Shown here: piece by piece, positions 17,025 to 25,304 of the stretch
How the letters are laid out: every line of letters begins with the position of its first letter
Position numbering within the stretch: position 1 is the stretch's first letter
Source: DASQUK01 sp046726215
Lineage (GTDB): Bacteria > Actinomycetota > Acidimicrobiia > Acidimicrobiales > VFJN01
DNA length: 64,000 bases
NCBI GenBank assembly: GCA_046726215.1
Contig: JBKPAA010000017.1
Location: 1 to 64,000, forward strand
Reading direction: 5' to 3'
Translations under genes and position numbers: made by a program
Notes under the pieces: model-generated
What the model was told of the DNA's origin: nothing
Databases searched by the model: none
Seen by the model: the letters and a program-made list of their open reading frames with translations, nothing else

Positions 17025-18173
17025 ATGGCAGCAGAACCGCAGATCGAGCCGTTCGAGGTGCGCGTCCCGGAGGACGACCTCGAAGACCTGCGCCAGCGGC
17101 TCGCCCGGGCGCGGTGGCCGAGCCCGGCACCGGAGCCGGGGTGGGGGCAGGGGACCGACCTGGCGTACCTGCGCGAGCTCGTGGGCTACTGGACCGAGGG
17201 CTTCGATTGGCGGGCCCAGGAGCGTCGCCTGAACCGCCTGGACCACTGGCTGACCGAGATCGACGGGCAGCGCATCCATTTCGTGCACGCCCGCTCCCGC
17301 CACCCAGAGGCCCTGCCCCTCGTGATCAGCCACGGCTGGCCGGGGTCGATCGTGGAGTTCCTCGACGTGTTCGGGCCGCTCACTGACCCGCCCGATCCCG
17401 CCGACGCCTTCCACGTCGTGGCGCCCTCGCTGCCCGGGTACGGGTTCTCCGGTCCGGTCGCCGAACCCGGCTGGCACCCGCGCCGCATGGCCGAGGCGTT
17501 CACGACGCTCATGGACCGGCTGGGCTACCCCCGGTACGGCGTCCAGGGCGGCGACTGGGGTTCGCTCATCAGCCAGAACATGGCGGACATCGCACCCGAC
17601 CGTGTGGCGGGGCTTCACGTGAACTTCGTCGGCCTCCCCCGGCCGAGCGGTGAGCGCACGCACGAGCTGGAGCCCGAGGAGCGGGCCAGCGTCGAGCGCA
17701 CGCGCACATTCCAGGCGACCGGCACCGGCTACTCGGCGATCCAGAGCACGAGGCCGCAGACCGTGGGCTATGCCCTCGACGACTCCCCGACCGGGCTGGC
17801 CGCCTGGATCGTCGAGAAGTTCCGCGCCTGGAGCGACTGCGGGGGCGACGTCGAACGGTCCTTCACCAAGGACCAGCTGCTCACGAACGTCACCCTCTAC
17901 TGGGTCACCCGCACGGCGACGTCGTCAGCACGCCTGTACTACGAGATGCGGAGGGCCGGCCGCGCCGCGCTGCCCCAGGGGCGCGTCGACACCCCCACGG
18001 GCATCGCCAACTACCCCGGTGAGATCGCGCGGACGCCTCGGCGCTGGGTCGAGAATCGCTACCGCGTAACGCACTGGGTTGACCAGCCGCGGGGCGGGCA
18101 CTTCGCGGCGATGGAGGTCCCCGACCTGTTCGTCGACGACGTCCGCTCGTTCTTCCACACCGTCCGCCGATGA
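17025..18173 (+). CDS. Epoxide hydrolase (alpha/beta hydrolase with EH N-terminal domain)
   Basis: A 382-residue protein with the N-terminal EHN domain (FEVRVPEDDLEDLRQRL, residues about 8-110) and an alpha/beta-hydrolase domain. The oxyanion motif is HGWPGS, the nucleophile Asp is in QGGDWGS (about D177), and the catalytic His is in GGHFAAME near the end. It hydrates epoxides to diols, fitting a detoxification or catabolic role together with the neighbouring reductase and thioesterase. ATG 17025; 73 bp separate it from the divergent phosphatase. Confidence 0.88.
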   Translation: MAAEPQIEPFEVRVPEDDLEDLRQRLARARWPSPAPEPGWGQGTDLAYLRELVGYWTEGFDWRAQERRLNRLDHWLTEIDGQRIHFVHARSRHPEALPLVISHGWPGSIVEFLDVFGPLTDPPDPADAFHVVAPSLPGYGFSGPVAEPGWHPRRMAEAFTTLMDRLGYPRYGVQGGDWGSLISQNMADIAPDRVAGLHVNFVGLPRPSGERTHELEPEERASVERTRTFQATGTGYSAIQSTRPQTVGYALDDSPTGLAAWIVEKFRAWSDCGGDVERSFTKDQLLTNVTLYWVTRTATSSARLYYEMRRAGRAALPQGRVDTPTGIANYPGEIARTPRRWVENRYRVTHWVDQPRGGHFAAMEVPDLFVDDVRSFFHTVRR

Positions 18174-18253
18174 CATCAGGAGCGTCGCCGTGGGCGTCGG
18201 TCGGTGCCGCGGATGGGACGGAGACGGAACCCCCGGTCGGCTAGGCAGTGGCC

Positions 18254-19174
18254 ATGGAAACACGCAAGATCGGCTCGCTGGATGTCTCCGTCGTCGGTCT
18301 CGGCACGAACAACTTCGGGTTCCGGATGGATGAGGCGGCCGTTCCCGCGGTCGTCGACGCCGCGCTCGGCGCCGGCATCACCTTCTTCGACACGGCCGAC
18401 GCCTACGGCCGGAGCGAGCGGCGGCTGGCGGCGGCGCTGGGTGCACGTCGCGATGACGTCGTCCTGGCCACGAAGTTCGCCAGCCCGCTCGGGGCCAACC
18501 GTCCGGGCGGCGCGCGCCCCGAGTACATCCGGAGCGCCGTGGAGCGCAGCCTGCGCGAATTGGCCACCGACCGCATCGACCTGTACCAGATCCATCGGCC
18601 CGACCCCGACACACCGATCGCAGAGACGCTGGCAGCCCTCGACGAGCTGGTCCAAGCGGGCAAGGTGCGCGAGATCGGCTGCTCCAACTTCTCGGCCGAT
18701 CAGCTGGTCGCCGCCGACGATGCGGTGAAGGAAGGCGCTGCTCGTTTCGTCAGCGTCCAAAACCACTACAACCTGCTGCACCGCGCCGACGAGGACGAGG
18801 TCCTGCCCATGTGCGAGCGGCTGGGGCTCGCCCACATCCCGTACTTTCCGCTCGCCAGCGGTCTGTTGACCGGCAAGTACCGGCGTGGGGAGCCGCCGCC
18901 CGAAGGCACCCGGCTGGCGGCGTGGGGCGACCGCGCCGACGCGATGCTCGCCGACCGGAACTTCGGCGCGATCGACCGCCTCACCGCCTGGGCCCAGGCG
19001 CGGGGTCACACCGTCCTCGAGCTGGCCATCGCATGGCTCCTGGCCAAGCCGACGGTCGCCTCGGTCATCTCTGGGGCGACCACTGCCGGCCAGGCGCAGG
19101 CCAACGCCGCCGCGACCTGGCGGCTCGCGCCCGACGAGGTCGCAGAGGTCGATGCGATCACGGCAGGGTCGTGA
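18254..19174 (+). CDS. Aldo/keto reductase
   Basis: A 306-residue NADPH-dependent aldo/keto reductase. Catalytic tetrad pieces are visible: Asp in FFDTADAYG, Tyr of the same motif, Lys in VLATKF and His in DLYQIHRPD. The C-terminal cofactor motif is SVISGATTAGQAQANAAA. ATG 18254 is used; GTG 18248, two codons earlier, is possible. It lies 80 bp after the epoxide hydrolase in the same direction. Confidence 0.88.
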   Translation: METRKIGSLDVSVVGLGTNNFGFRMDEAAVPAVVDAALGAGITFFDTADAYGRSERRLAAALGARRDDVVLATKFASPLGANRPGGARPEYIRSAVERSLRELATDRIDLYQIHRPDPDTPIAETLAALDELVQAGKVREIGCSNFSADQLVAADDAVKEGAARFVSVQNHYNLLHRADEDEVLPMCERLGLAHIPYFPLASGLLTGKYRRGEPPPEGTRLAAWGDRADAMLADRNFGAIDRLTAWAQARGHTVLELAIAWLLAKPTVASVISGATTAGQAQANAAATWRLAPDEVAEVDAITAGS

Positions 19175-19232
19175 CTCGGCCGCTGCCATGATCTGACCCG
19201 GTCGAACTCTCGGGCGTTAGCATCGTCCGCCG

Positions 19233-20096
19233 ATGGATCAGCCGCTGCCGGGCGACGCGAGGAGCGACCTGCCCGACCTGTTGCAGCTGGCTGAAATCGG
19301 TGTGGGCCGTTATCTCGTCACTCAGCCGTCGGACTCCGCCGAGGGTCGCGATGTCGTCTTCAGCGGTCAGCTGCTGGCGCAGATGATCCTGGCGTCCGAC
19401 GACGCGGCCGGCGGCGCCAAGGACGTGCGGTCGGTGCACGCCGTGTTCATGCGGGCCGGCACCTACACCCGGCCCATCGAGCTGGAGGTCGAGTCGCTGC
19501 ACGCGGGTCGTACCTGGGCCAGCGACACCGTGACTGCCGTGCAGGCGGGAAGGCTGCTGACCCGCGCCACGGTCCTTCTCAACGTGGTCGACGCTGACCT
19601 GATGCGCCACGAGCCGCCGATGCCCTCGGTTCCCGGCCCGGCCGAACTCGAGCCGGCCCCCGGCCTCGTGTTCCCGGGTGCCGAGCTCAGGCCGGTGCCC
19701 GGCCCGCACGATTCGGACGGGGTGCCCGTGCACATGGCGTGGCACCGCTTCGAGCGACCGCTGGCCTCGCAGGCGGCCAACCAGGCCGTGCTGATCTGGG
19801 CCACCTGCGGCACCATCATCGGTCTCGGCATGCGCCCCCACCGCGACCGGGTGCGCATCGAGGATGCGCATGCGTCGATCTCCACCGGTGTGATCGGCCA
19901 CACGATGCACTTCGTCGACCGGCTCGACGTATCCCAGTGGCTGCTCCTGCGGCACGAGGCCACCAAGGCGGCCACCGGCCGGGTCTACGGGGACGGCAGG
20001 GTGTTCACCGAGGACGGCACGCTCGTGGCCGCGTTCCACCAGGACTCGATGGCCCGAGCGGCCGCCGGGCCACTCGACCCGAGGCGGTCGATGTAG
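19233..20096 (+). CDS. Acyl-CoA thioesterase II (TesB-like)
   Basis: A 287-residue double-hotdog thioesterase. It has VFSGQLLAQMILAS in the first hotdog, VHAVFMRAG, and in the second IGHTMHFVDRLDVSQWLLL followed by GRVYGDGRVFTEDG. These match TesB/ACOT8-like enzymes that hydrolyse acyl-CoA to free acid. TAGCAT lies 9 bases before ATG 19233, and no Shine-Dalgarno is apparent, so the message may be leaderless. A second, more divergent thioesterase occurs at 58479. Confidence 0.83.
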   Translation: MDQPLPGDARSDLPDLLQLAEIGVGRYLVTQPSDSAEGRDVVFSGQLLAQMILASDDAAGGAKDVRSVHAVFMRAGTYTRPIELEVESLHAGRTWASDTVTAVQAGRLLTRATVLLNVVDADLMRHEPPMPSVPGPAELEPAPGLVFPGAELRPVPGPHDSDGVPVHMAWHRFERPLASQAANQAVLIWATCGTIIGLGMRPHRDRVRIEDAHASISTGVIGHTMHFVDRLDVSQWLLLRHEATKAATGRVYGDGRVFTEDGTLVAAFHQDSMARAAAGPLDPRRSM

Positions 20097-20102
20097 CAAG
20101 CC

Positions 20103-20116
20103 GGCCCGCCCGGGCC
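20103..20116. terminator. GC-rich hairpin after thioesterase gene
   Basis: GGCCC (20103-20107) and GGGCC (20112-20116) can pair around a 4-base loop, 6 bp after the thioesterase stop. No U-tract follows, so termination activity is only suggested by position. Confidence 0.3.
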
Positions 20117-20203
20117 GCCGGTCCTCCGGTTCCTCGACCCCGGCCGCGGATGGGATGGCTCTAGATTCATGCGGCGACCAAATGTCGACGGTTGGGCAAG
20201 CCG

Positions 20204-20216
20204 TACACTCGCCGCA
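20204..20216 (+). promoter_or_regulatory. -10 element of a leaderless dienelactone hydrolase transcript
   Basis: TACACT (20204-20209) is followed by six bases and then ATG 20216, placing the expected transcription start on the ATG itself. There is no ribosome binding site. This TAnnnT-N6/7-ATG layout is the known signature of actinobacterial leaderless mRNAs. Confidence 0.5.
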
Positions 20217-20971
20217 TGAGCGACGCGATGCGGGCCGAGTCCATCATCATCTCGGGCCACGGCGGCGACGAGATCGAGGCGTATCAGGCGGCGCCGCTCG
20301 CCGAGGCGCGGTACGGCGGGGTGGTCGTGATCCACCACATGCCGGGCTACGACCGAGCCACAAAGGAGATCGTGCGAACCTTCGGCGTGTACGGCTACAA
20401 CGCCGTCTGTCCGAACCTCTTCCATCGTTATGCGCCGGGGGCGAAGGCGGCCGATGCCGCCGCCGCGGCCCGCGACGCCGGCGGGGTGCCGGACGCCCAG
20501 TGCATCGGCGACGTGGGCGGCGCGGTCGAGCATCTGAGGTCGCTGCCGACCTCCAACGGGAAGGTCGGTGTCATCGGCTATTGCTCGGGCGGCCGTCAGG
20601 CATACCTGGTGGCGTGCACGCTGTCCCTGGACGCGGCCGTCGACTGCTATGGCGGGCGCGTCGTCGCCGGGCCCGACGACCTGTCGCCCGTCCGCCCGGT
20701 GGCGCCCATCGATCTGACGCCGGGCCTCGGCTGCCCCCTACTGGGCCTGTTCGGTGCCGACGACGCCAACCCGTCGCCCGACGACGTCGCCCGGATCGAG
20801 GACGAGCTCCGAGCCCACGGCAAGACGTACGAGTTCCACACGTACGAGGGAGCCGGCCACGCCTTCTTTTCGGTCGACCGCCCGAGCTACAACGTCGAGG
20901 CGACCAAGGACGGTTGGAAGCAGATCTGGCGCTGGTTCGGCCGCTACCTCCGCGAGGGGGAGGCACCTTGA
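20216..20971 (+). CDS. Dienelactone hydrolase family protein
   Basis: A 251-residue alpha/beta hydrolase of the DLH family. The Cys nucleophile is in GYCSGG, the Asp in FGADDANPS and the His in GAGHAFF, forming the Cys-Asp-His triad. Substrate is usually a dienelactone or related cyclic ester from aromatic degradation. ATG 20216 is taken because of the leaderless -10; an upstream in-frame start at 20192 overlaps that element. The stop overlaps the TTG start of the acyl-CoA ligase by 4 bp, so hydrolysis and CoA activation are coupled. Confidence 0.86.
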   Translation: MSDAMRAESIIISGHGGDEIEAYQAAPLAEARYGGVVVIHHMPGYDRATKEIVRTFGVYGYNAVCPNLFHRYAPGAKAADAAAAARDAGGVPDAQCIGDVGGAVEHLRSLPTSNGKVGVIGYCSGGRQAYLVACTLSLDAAVDCYGGRVVAGPDDLSPVRPVAPIDLTPGLGCPLLGLFGADDANPSPDDVARIEDELRAHGKTYEFHTYEGAGHAFFSVDRPSYNVEATKDGWKQIWRWFGRYLREGEAP

Positions 20972-22482
20972 ACATCGCCATGCTGCTCGAGATGGCTGCG
21001 GAGGGCATGCCGGAGCGCATCGCCGTGGGCACCAGGGCCGACGGCATCAGCTACGCCCGGCTGCTGGATCGCTCCCGCCGGGGGGCAGCGTTCGTGCGGG
21101 CCAGCGGCGCGGAACGGGTCGGCCTGGTGGGCACGAACTCGGCGACGGTTCCGCTGTTGCTCTACGCCAGCGCTATGGCCGGCGTCCCCTTCACCGCCGT
21201 CAACTACCGCCTGGCCGACGAGCGACTGCGGTCGGTGGTCGAGCGCGTGGCACCCGCCCTCGTCGTGGCCGACGCGGCGACCCGGGCTCGGATCCGGGGT
21301 GTCCGGGGGCTCGAGTGCCTCGCCCAGCACGAGCTGGCGACCCGCCTCGAGCACGCAGAGGCTGCCGGCGACCTTAAGGTCGACCCCGATGCGGTCGCCA
21401 TGTGGCTCTTCACCAGCGGCACGACCGGTGAGCCCAAGGCCGCCCTGCTGCGCCACAGGCACCTCGTCTCCTACGTGCTATCCACCATCGAGTTCATGTC
21501 CGCGGGGGAGGACGAGGCGACGCTGGTGAGCGTTCCCCCGTACCACATCGCCGGCATGGCGGCGATCCTGTCGTCGACCTACGCCGGTCGGCGGATCGTG
21601 TACCTGCCGCAGTTCGACCCCCACGGATGGGTACGCCTCGCCGAGGCAGAGGCGGTGACCCACGCCATGGTGGTGCCCACGATGCTGGGAAGGTTGCTGG
21701 ATGCGATGGAGCAGCTCGACAGCACCCTCCCGTCGTTGAGGCACCTGTCGTACGGCGGTGGGCGCATGCCGGTGGCCGTGGTCGAGCGGGCGATGGACCT
21801 GCTGCCCCAAGTGGGCTTCGTCAACGCCTACGGCCTCACCGAGGCCAGCAGCACGGTCGCGGTGCTCGGTCCCGAGGACCATCGGGCGGCCTACCGCAGC
21901 GACGATCCCGCTGTGCGGGTCAGGCTCGGCTCGGTGGGCCGGCCTCTGCCAACGCTGGAGCTCGAGATCCGTGGACCGTTCGGCGCCGCGCTCCCGGCGG
22001 GCGAGACGGGGGAGATCCATGTCCGGGGCGAGCAGATCGCCGGCGAGTACCTGGACCGCAGCGTCCTGACACCCGACGGGTGGTTTCCCACCAACGATTC
22101 CGGACATCTCGACGAGGCCGGGTTCCTCTACGTCGATGGCCGGCTCGACGACGTCATCGTCCGGGGAGGCGAGAACATGTCGCCCGGCGAGATCGAGGAT
22201 GTGCTGCTCCAACACCCTGCCGTGGCCGAGGCCGGGGTGGCGGGGGTGCCGGACGACGAGTGGGGCGAGGCCGCGGCCGCCGCCGTCGTGTTCGAGCCCG
22301 GGGCGAGCACCACCGAGGCCGAGCTCCAGGCATGGGTGCGCGAGCGGCTGCGCTCGTCGCGGACGCCGGTCGTCGTAGACGTGCGCGCGGCGTTGCCCTA
22401 CAACGAGACCGGCAAGCTGCTGCGGCGCGTACTCAAGGACGAGCTCGGTCGCCTGGCGACCTCGAAGCTGACGCCGACCTGA
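20968..22482 (+). CDS. AMP-dependent acyl-CoA synthetase/ligase
   Basis: A 504-residue ANL-superfamily ligase. The AMP-binding P-loop FTSGTTGEPK is at about residues 148-157, GLTEASST (A5) at about 289, GRLDDVIVRGGENMSP (A8 hinge) at about 400 and the catalytic Lys in NETGKLLRR at about 483. It activates a carboxylate to acyl-CoA. TTG 20968 is preceded by GGGGGAGG and overlaps the hydrolase stop; ATG 20980 is the alternative. Its substrate may be the product of the upstream hydrolase. Confidence 0.87.
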   Translation: MNIAMLLEMAAEGMPERIAVGTRADGISYARLLDRSRRGAAFVRASGAERVGLVGTNSATVPLLLYASAMAGVPFTAVNYRLADERLRSVVERVAPALVVADAATRARIRGVRGLECLAQHELATRLEHAEAAGDLKVDPDAVAMWLFTSGTTGEPKAALLRHRHLVSYVLSTIEFMSAGEDEATLVSVPPYHIAGMAAILSSTYAGRRIVYLPQFDPHGWVRLAEAEAVTHAMVVPTMLGRLLDAMEQLDSTLPSLRHLSYGGGRMPVAVVERAMDLLPQVGFVNAYGLTEASSTVAVLGPEDHRAAYRSDDPAVRVRLGSVGRPLPTLELEIRGPFGAALPAGETGEIHVRGEQIAGEYLDRSVLTPDGWFPTNDSGHLDEAGFLYVDGRLDDVIVRGGENMSPGEIEDVLLQHPAVAEAGVAGVPDDEWGEAAAAAVVFEPGASTTEAELQAWVRERLRSSRTPVVVDVRAALPYNETGKLLRRVLKDELGRLATSKLTPT

Positions 22483-22566
22483 ATCCTCTGGGCCGCATCG
22501 CCGGTAAGTCATGGCAGCACCGTGGCTGAAGCCGCATGCCCCGAGCTTCGAGGCAGGGAGGATCTG

Positions 22567-23091
22567 ATGAGGTTCACTGCGCGTCCCATCGCGTTGGCAG
22601 CGCTGACGTTCGAGCTGTTCGGTCTGCTCGGTCTGGCGGCCTGCGGCGACGACGACGACTCCACGACGAACACGTCCGCCGCGGACACGACGGAGCCGGC
22701 CGAGACGACGACGTCCACCGAGGCTGCCGCCCCCGCCGAGGGCGCGTCCACGGTGGCGACGGCGGATGCAGCCCTCGGAAGGATCCTGGTCGATGGCGAA
22801 GGCAGGACGCTGTACCTGTTCATGCCCGACGCCCAGGGTGCGAGCACCTGCGTCGATGCGTGCGCGGACACGTGGCCGGCGCTGGCGGGCCCCGCGACGG
22901 CCGGCGACGGCGTCGACGAGGCCCTCCTCGGCACCGCCGACCGTCCCGATGACGGCTCGGCGCAGGTCACCTACAACGGCTGGCCGCTCTACCACTTCTC
23001 CGGCGACCCCGCCCCCGGCGACACCAACGGCCAGGGCATCGGCAACATCTGGTTCGTCGTCGACGCTGCGGGGAACGCCGTCAGCAACTGA
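22567..23091 (+). CDS. Lipoprotein with COG4315 secreted repeats (second copy)
   Basis: A 174-residue lipoprotein: signal peptide with lipobox LAAC, an acidic GDDDD start and a Thr/Glu/Ala-rich linker typical of Acidimicrobiia-like lipoproteins, then two secreted repeats (GRILVDGEGRTLYLFMPD with CVDACADTWPAL, then GWPLYHFSGDPAPGDTNGQG). This copy keeps the classical CxxxCxxxWPxL motif more fully than the copy at 11898. ATG 22567 follows GGGAGG. Function is unknown; the Cys/Trp motif has suggested metal or haem binding. Confidence 0.85.
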   Translation: MRFTARPIALAALTFELFGLLGLAACGDDDDSTTNTSAADTTEPAETTTSTEAAAPAEGASTVATADAALGRILVDGEGRTLYLFMPDAQGASTCVDACADTWPALAGPATAGDGVDEALLGTADRPDDGSAQVTYNGWPLYHFSGDPAPGDTNGQGIGNIWFVVDAAGNAVSN

Positions 23092-23186
23092 TTGGCGCAG
23101 AGGCAGCCCGGGGTGCTCCTATTCGGCGATATGTCCGCAGCGCTGTCGCCTACTGCGTTCGTCGGGGTCCTCGCCGGGAGCAGCGC

Positions 23187-24002
23187 GTGACCCCCGCCGA
23201 GGTTGGCGGACCGGTAGGAGCCCTCGACGGCAAGGTAGCGATCGTCGTGGGGGCGAGCCGCGGGATCGGCGCCGCCGTCGCCCGTGCCTTCGCACGGGAG
23301 GGCGCAGCCGTCGCGCTGGCCGCTCGAGACCGCGAGGCGCTCGGAGGCCTGGCCGACGAGATCTCCGCCGCGGGAGGTCGGGCCGTCGCCGTGCCGACCG
23401 ACGTGACGGACGACGGCGCCGTGGCCCGCCTGGTCGAGCAGGCCGTCACCACCTTCGGGCGTCTCGACATCGCCTGCAACAACGCTGCGGGCGGCGACCA
23501 TCCGCCGACGCCGCTCGCCGACATCGGCGTGGACGCCTTCGATGCCGCTTGCGCCGTGAACCTGCGTGGCGTGTTCTCGGCGTTGCGTCACGAGATCCCC
23601 GCCATGCTCGCTGGCGGCGGCGGCGCCATCGTGAACATGTCGTCCACCGCCGGGAGCCAGGCGGTCGGCGGGCTCGCCCCCTACGTCGCCTCGAAGCACG
23701 GCGTCGAGGGTCTCACGCGGGTTGCCGCCCTCGACTACGCGGCCGAGGGCGTGCGGGTCAACGCCATCGCTCCCGGCCCCATCCTCACCGAGCAGCTGCA
23801 GCGCGCCGGTGAGGCTGCGCAGGCGCTCGCCGCCAACGCCATGCCCATGCGCCGCATCGGCCAACCGGCGGAGGTCGCTGCCGCCGCCGTGTGGTTGTGC
23901 TCGGATCGGGCCGCCTATGTCACCGGGACAACCCTCATCATCGACGGCGGGAAGCTCGCCGGCACGCCCCCCTTCGCGATGGAACGCAAGGCGAGCTCAT
24001 GA
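23187..24002 (+). CDS. SDR family oxidoreductase (FabG-like)
   Basis: A 271-residue classical SDR: GASRGIG cofactor loop, AARDREA after strand 2 (Arg present, so NADP(H) use is plausible), NNAAGG, the catalytic Ser in VNMSSTAG, YVASK, and TGTTLIIDGG at the C-terminus. GTG 23187 has GGGAG at good spacing. It is convergent with the RidA-like gene (15 bp). Confidence 0.87.
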   Translation: MTPAEVGGPVGALDGKVAIVVGASRGIGAAVARAFAREGAAVALAARDREALGGLADEISAAGGRAVAVPTDVTDDGAVARLVEQAVTTFGRLDIACNNAAGGDHPPTPLADIGVDAFDAACAVNLRGVFSALRHEIPAMLAGGGGAIVNMSSTAGSQAVGGLAPYVASKHGVEGLTRVAALDYAAEGVRVNAIAPGPILTEQLQRAGEAAQALAANAMPMRRIGQPAEVAAAAVWLCSDRAAYVTGTTLIIDGGKLAGTPPFAMERKASS

Positions 24003-24017
24003 GGCTCGCGCGGTGGC

Positions 24018-24404
24018 TCAGGCGTCCCTGCGGGCGATCACGCTGATCTCGACCTTTGCCTGCGGGAGTGCGAGCCGCGACACCTCGACCATCGCCGACG
24101 CAGGCAGGCCACCCTGCGGGTAGGCCGCCTTCCGCACCTCGAGTGCACCCATCGCCGCGTCGATGTCGGTGACGTACACCTTCTGATCGACGACGTGTGA
24201 CATGTCGGCACCGAAGTGGGCCAACGTCTCGGCGATGTTTCGGTAGGCGAGGGCGACCTGTTCGACAACGTCGTCGGGGATGACGAGCCCCTCGCCAATG
24301 CCCAGCATCCCGGCGACGTAGATGGTGTCACCGACAGCTACGGCCTGGGAATACCCGAACTGGTCCTGTTGCCCCTCGAACGCCTCGAACACCTCTTTGG
24401 CCAT
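24018..24404 (-). CDS. RidA/YjgF-family protein lacking the catalytic arginine
   Basis: A 128-residue RidA-fold protein with the typical YSQAVAVGDTIYVAGM opening and the VEVSRLALPQAKVEI strand. In active RidA imine deaminases the segment before this strand is PARSxVEV with an essential Arg; here it is PASAMVEV, with Ser103 in that place. It is therefore probably a Rid-family paralogue with another binding role rather than an enamine deaminase. ATG 24404 follows GAGGTG. Confidence 0.85.
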   Translation of the reverse strand: MAKEVFEAFEGQQDQFGYSQAVAVGDTIYVAGMLGIGEGLVIPDDVVEQVALAYRNIAETLAHFGADMSHVVDQKVYVTDIDAAMGALEVRKAAYPQGGLPASAMVEVSRLALPQAKVEISVIARRDA

Positions 24405-24545
24405 GACGACACCTCATCCTCGATCGACGGTCGACTATCGAACATGCTGCCCGCTGGACGCTCCGCTTGCGTGGTGGCCACGGCCGCACCGGCCGACGCC
24501 TCAGGGGACGCACCGCGCCGCCGGCGCTACCGCCGTCACCGATGG

Positions 24546-25259
24546 CTAGGCGCGGTGGAAGAGAAGCCGTCTGAGCTCGCCGAAGGGGACGATGAGGACC
24601 ACGGCGATTGCGCAGTACAACCCCACCGCAACGGCAGGCACGACGAGGCCGAGCAGTATCGCGACCCCGTAGCCGATCACGACCGGCCGGACGGTACGCG
24701 TGACGCTGTCGGGCTCGTCAACCGTGCTGGGTGAATAGAGACGCTCCCGCCGGGCGTAGCTGTCCAACGCGTACAGCAGGAGGCGGATCCCCAGCAGGAC
24801 GATGCCGTACATCGTGACGAAGACCCGTTCACCGGACACATCGTCGAGCCCCTCGGCGACCAGGCTCGTGGGAAACGGCAGGACCGACACGACCAGGAGC
24901 AGGAGCAGGTTGAGCCGCAGGAACGTCAGGTCGGCCTTGGCGAGTCGATGGGTGATCGCGGTGTGCGCGAGCCACGCAGCGCCGATCGTCAGGAAGCTCA
25001 CGACGTACGCTAGGTAGAAGGGCCAGGCATCGAGGACGCGGTCCAACGCACCGCCGGATCGAGGAATCGCGAGGTCAAGGACGAGCAGGGTTATGGCGAT
25101 GGCGAACACGCCGTCGCTGAATGCCTCCAATCGGGACGTGCCGATGGATCGGCGTTCCTCAGCCGCGTGCTCGTCACCGGCCAAACCCGTCACCTCCGGG
25201 ATCCGCGGCGCACAGATTGCCGCTTCGCCGCTCGATCCGCCACGAGTCAGCTCGGGCAC
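24546..25259 (-). CDS. TMEM175-like potassium channel / DUF1211 membrane protein
   Basis: A 237-residue protein with the diagnostic RLEAFSDGVFAIAITLLVLDL motif at the first helix (about residues 43-63) and about six hydrophobic segments. Bacterial TMEM175 proteins form K+-selective tetramers using the FSD motif. The start is uncertain: GTG 25259 gives a 40-residue polar N-terminus, while GTG 25193 would fit the family length better but has GGAG abutting it. It lies 141 bp downstream of the RidA-like gene's direction and 45 bp from the metallohydrolase gene. Confidence 0.84.
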   Translation of the reverse strand: MPELTRGGSSGEAAICAPRIPEVTGLAGDEHAAEERRSIGTSRLEAFSDGVFAIAITLLVLDLAIPRSGGALDRVLDAWPFYLAYVVSFLTIGAAWLAHTAITHRLAKADLTFLRLNLLLLLVVSVLPFPTSLVAEGLDDVSGERVFVTMYGIVLLGIRLLLYALDSYARRERLYSPSTVDEPDSVTRTVRPVVIGYGVAILLGLVVPAVAVGLYCAIAVVLIVPFGELRRLLFHRA

Positions 25260-25304
25260 GCGGGCGACTCGCCATGCGTCCTGGTAGAAGGCGGTGCGAG
25301 CGGA

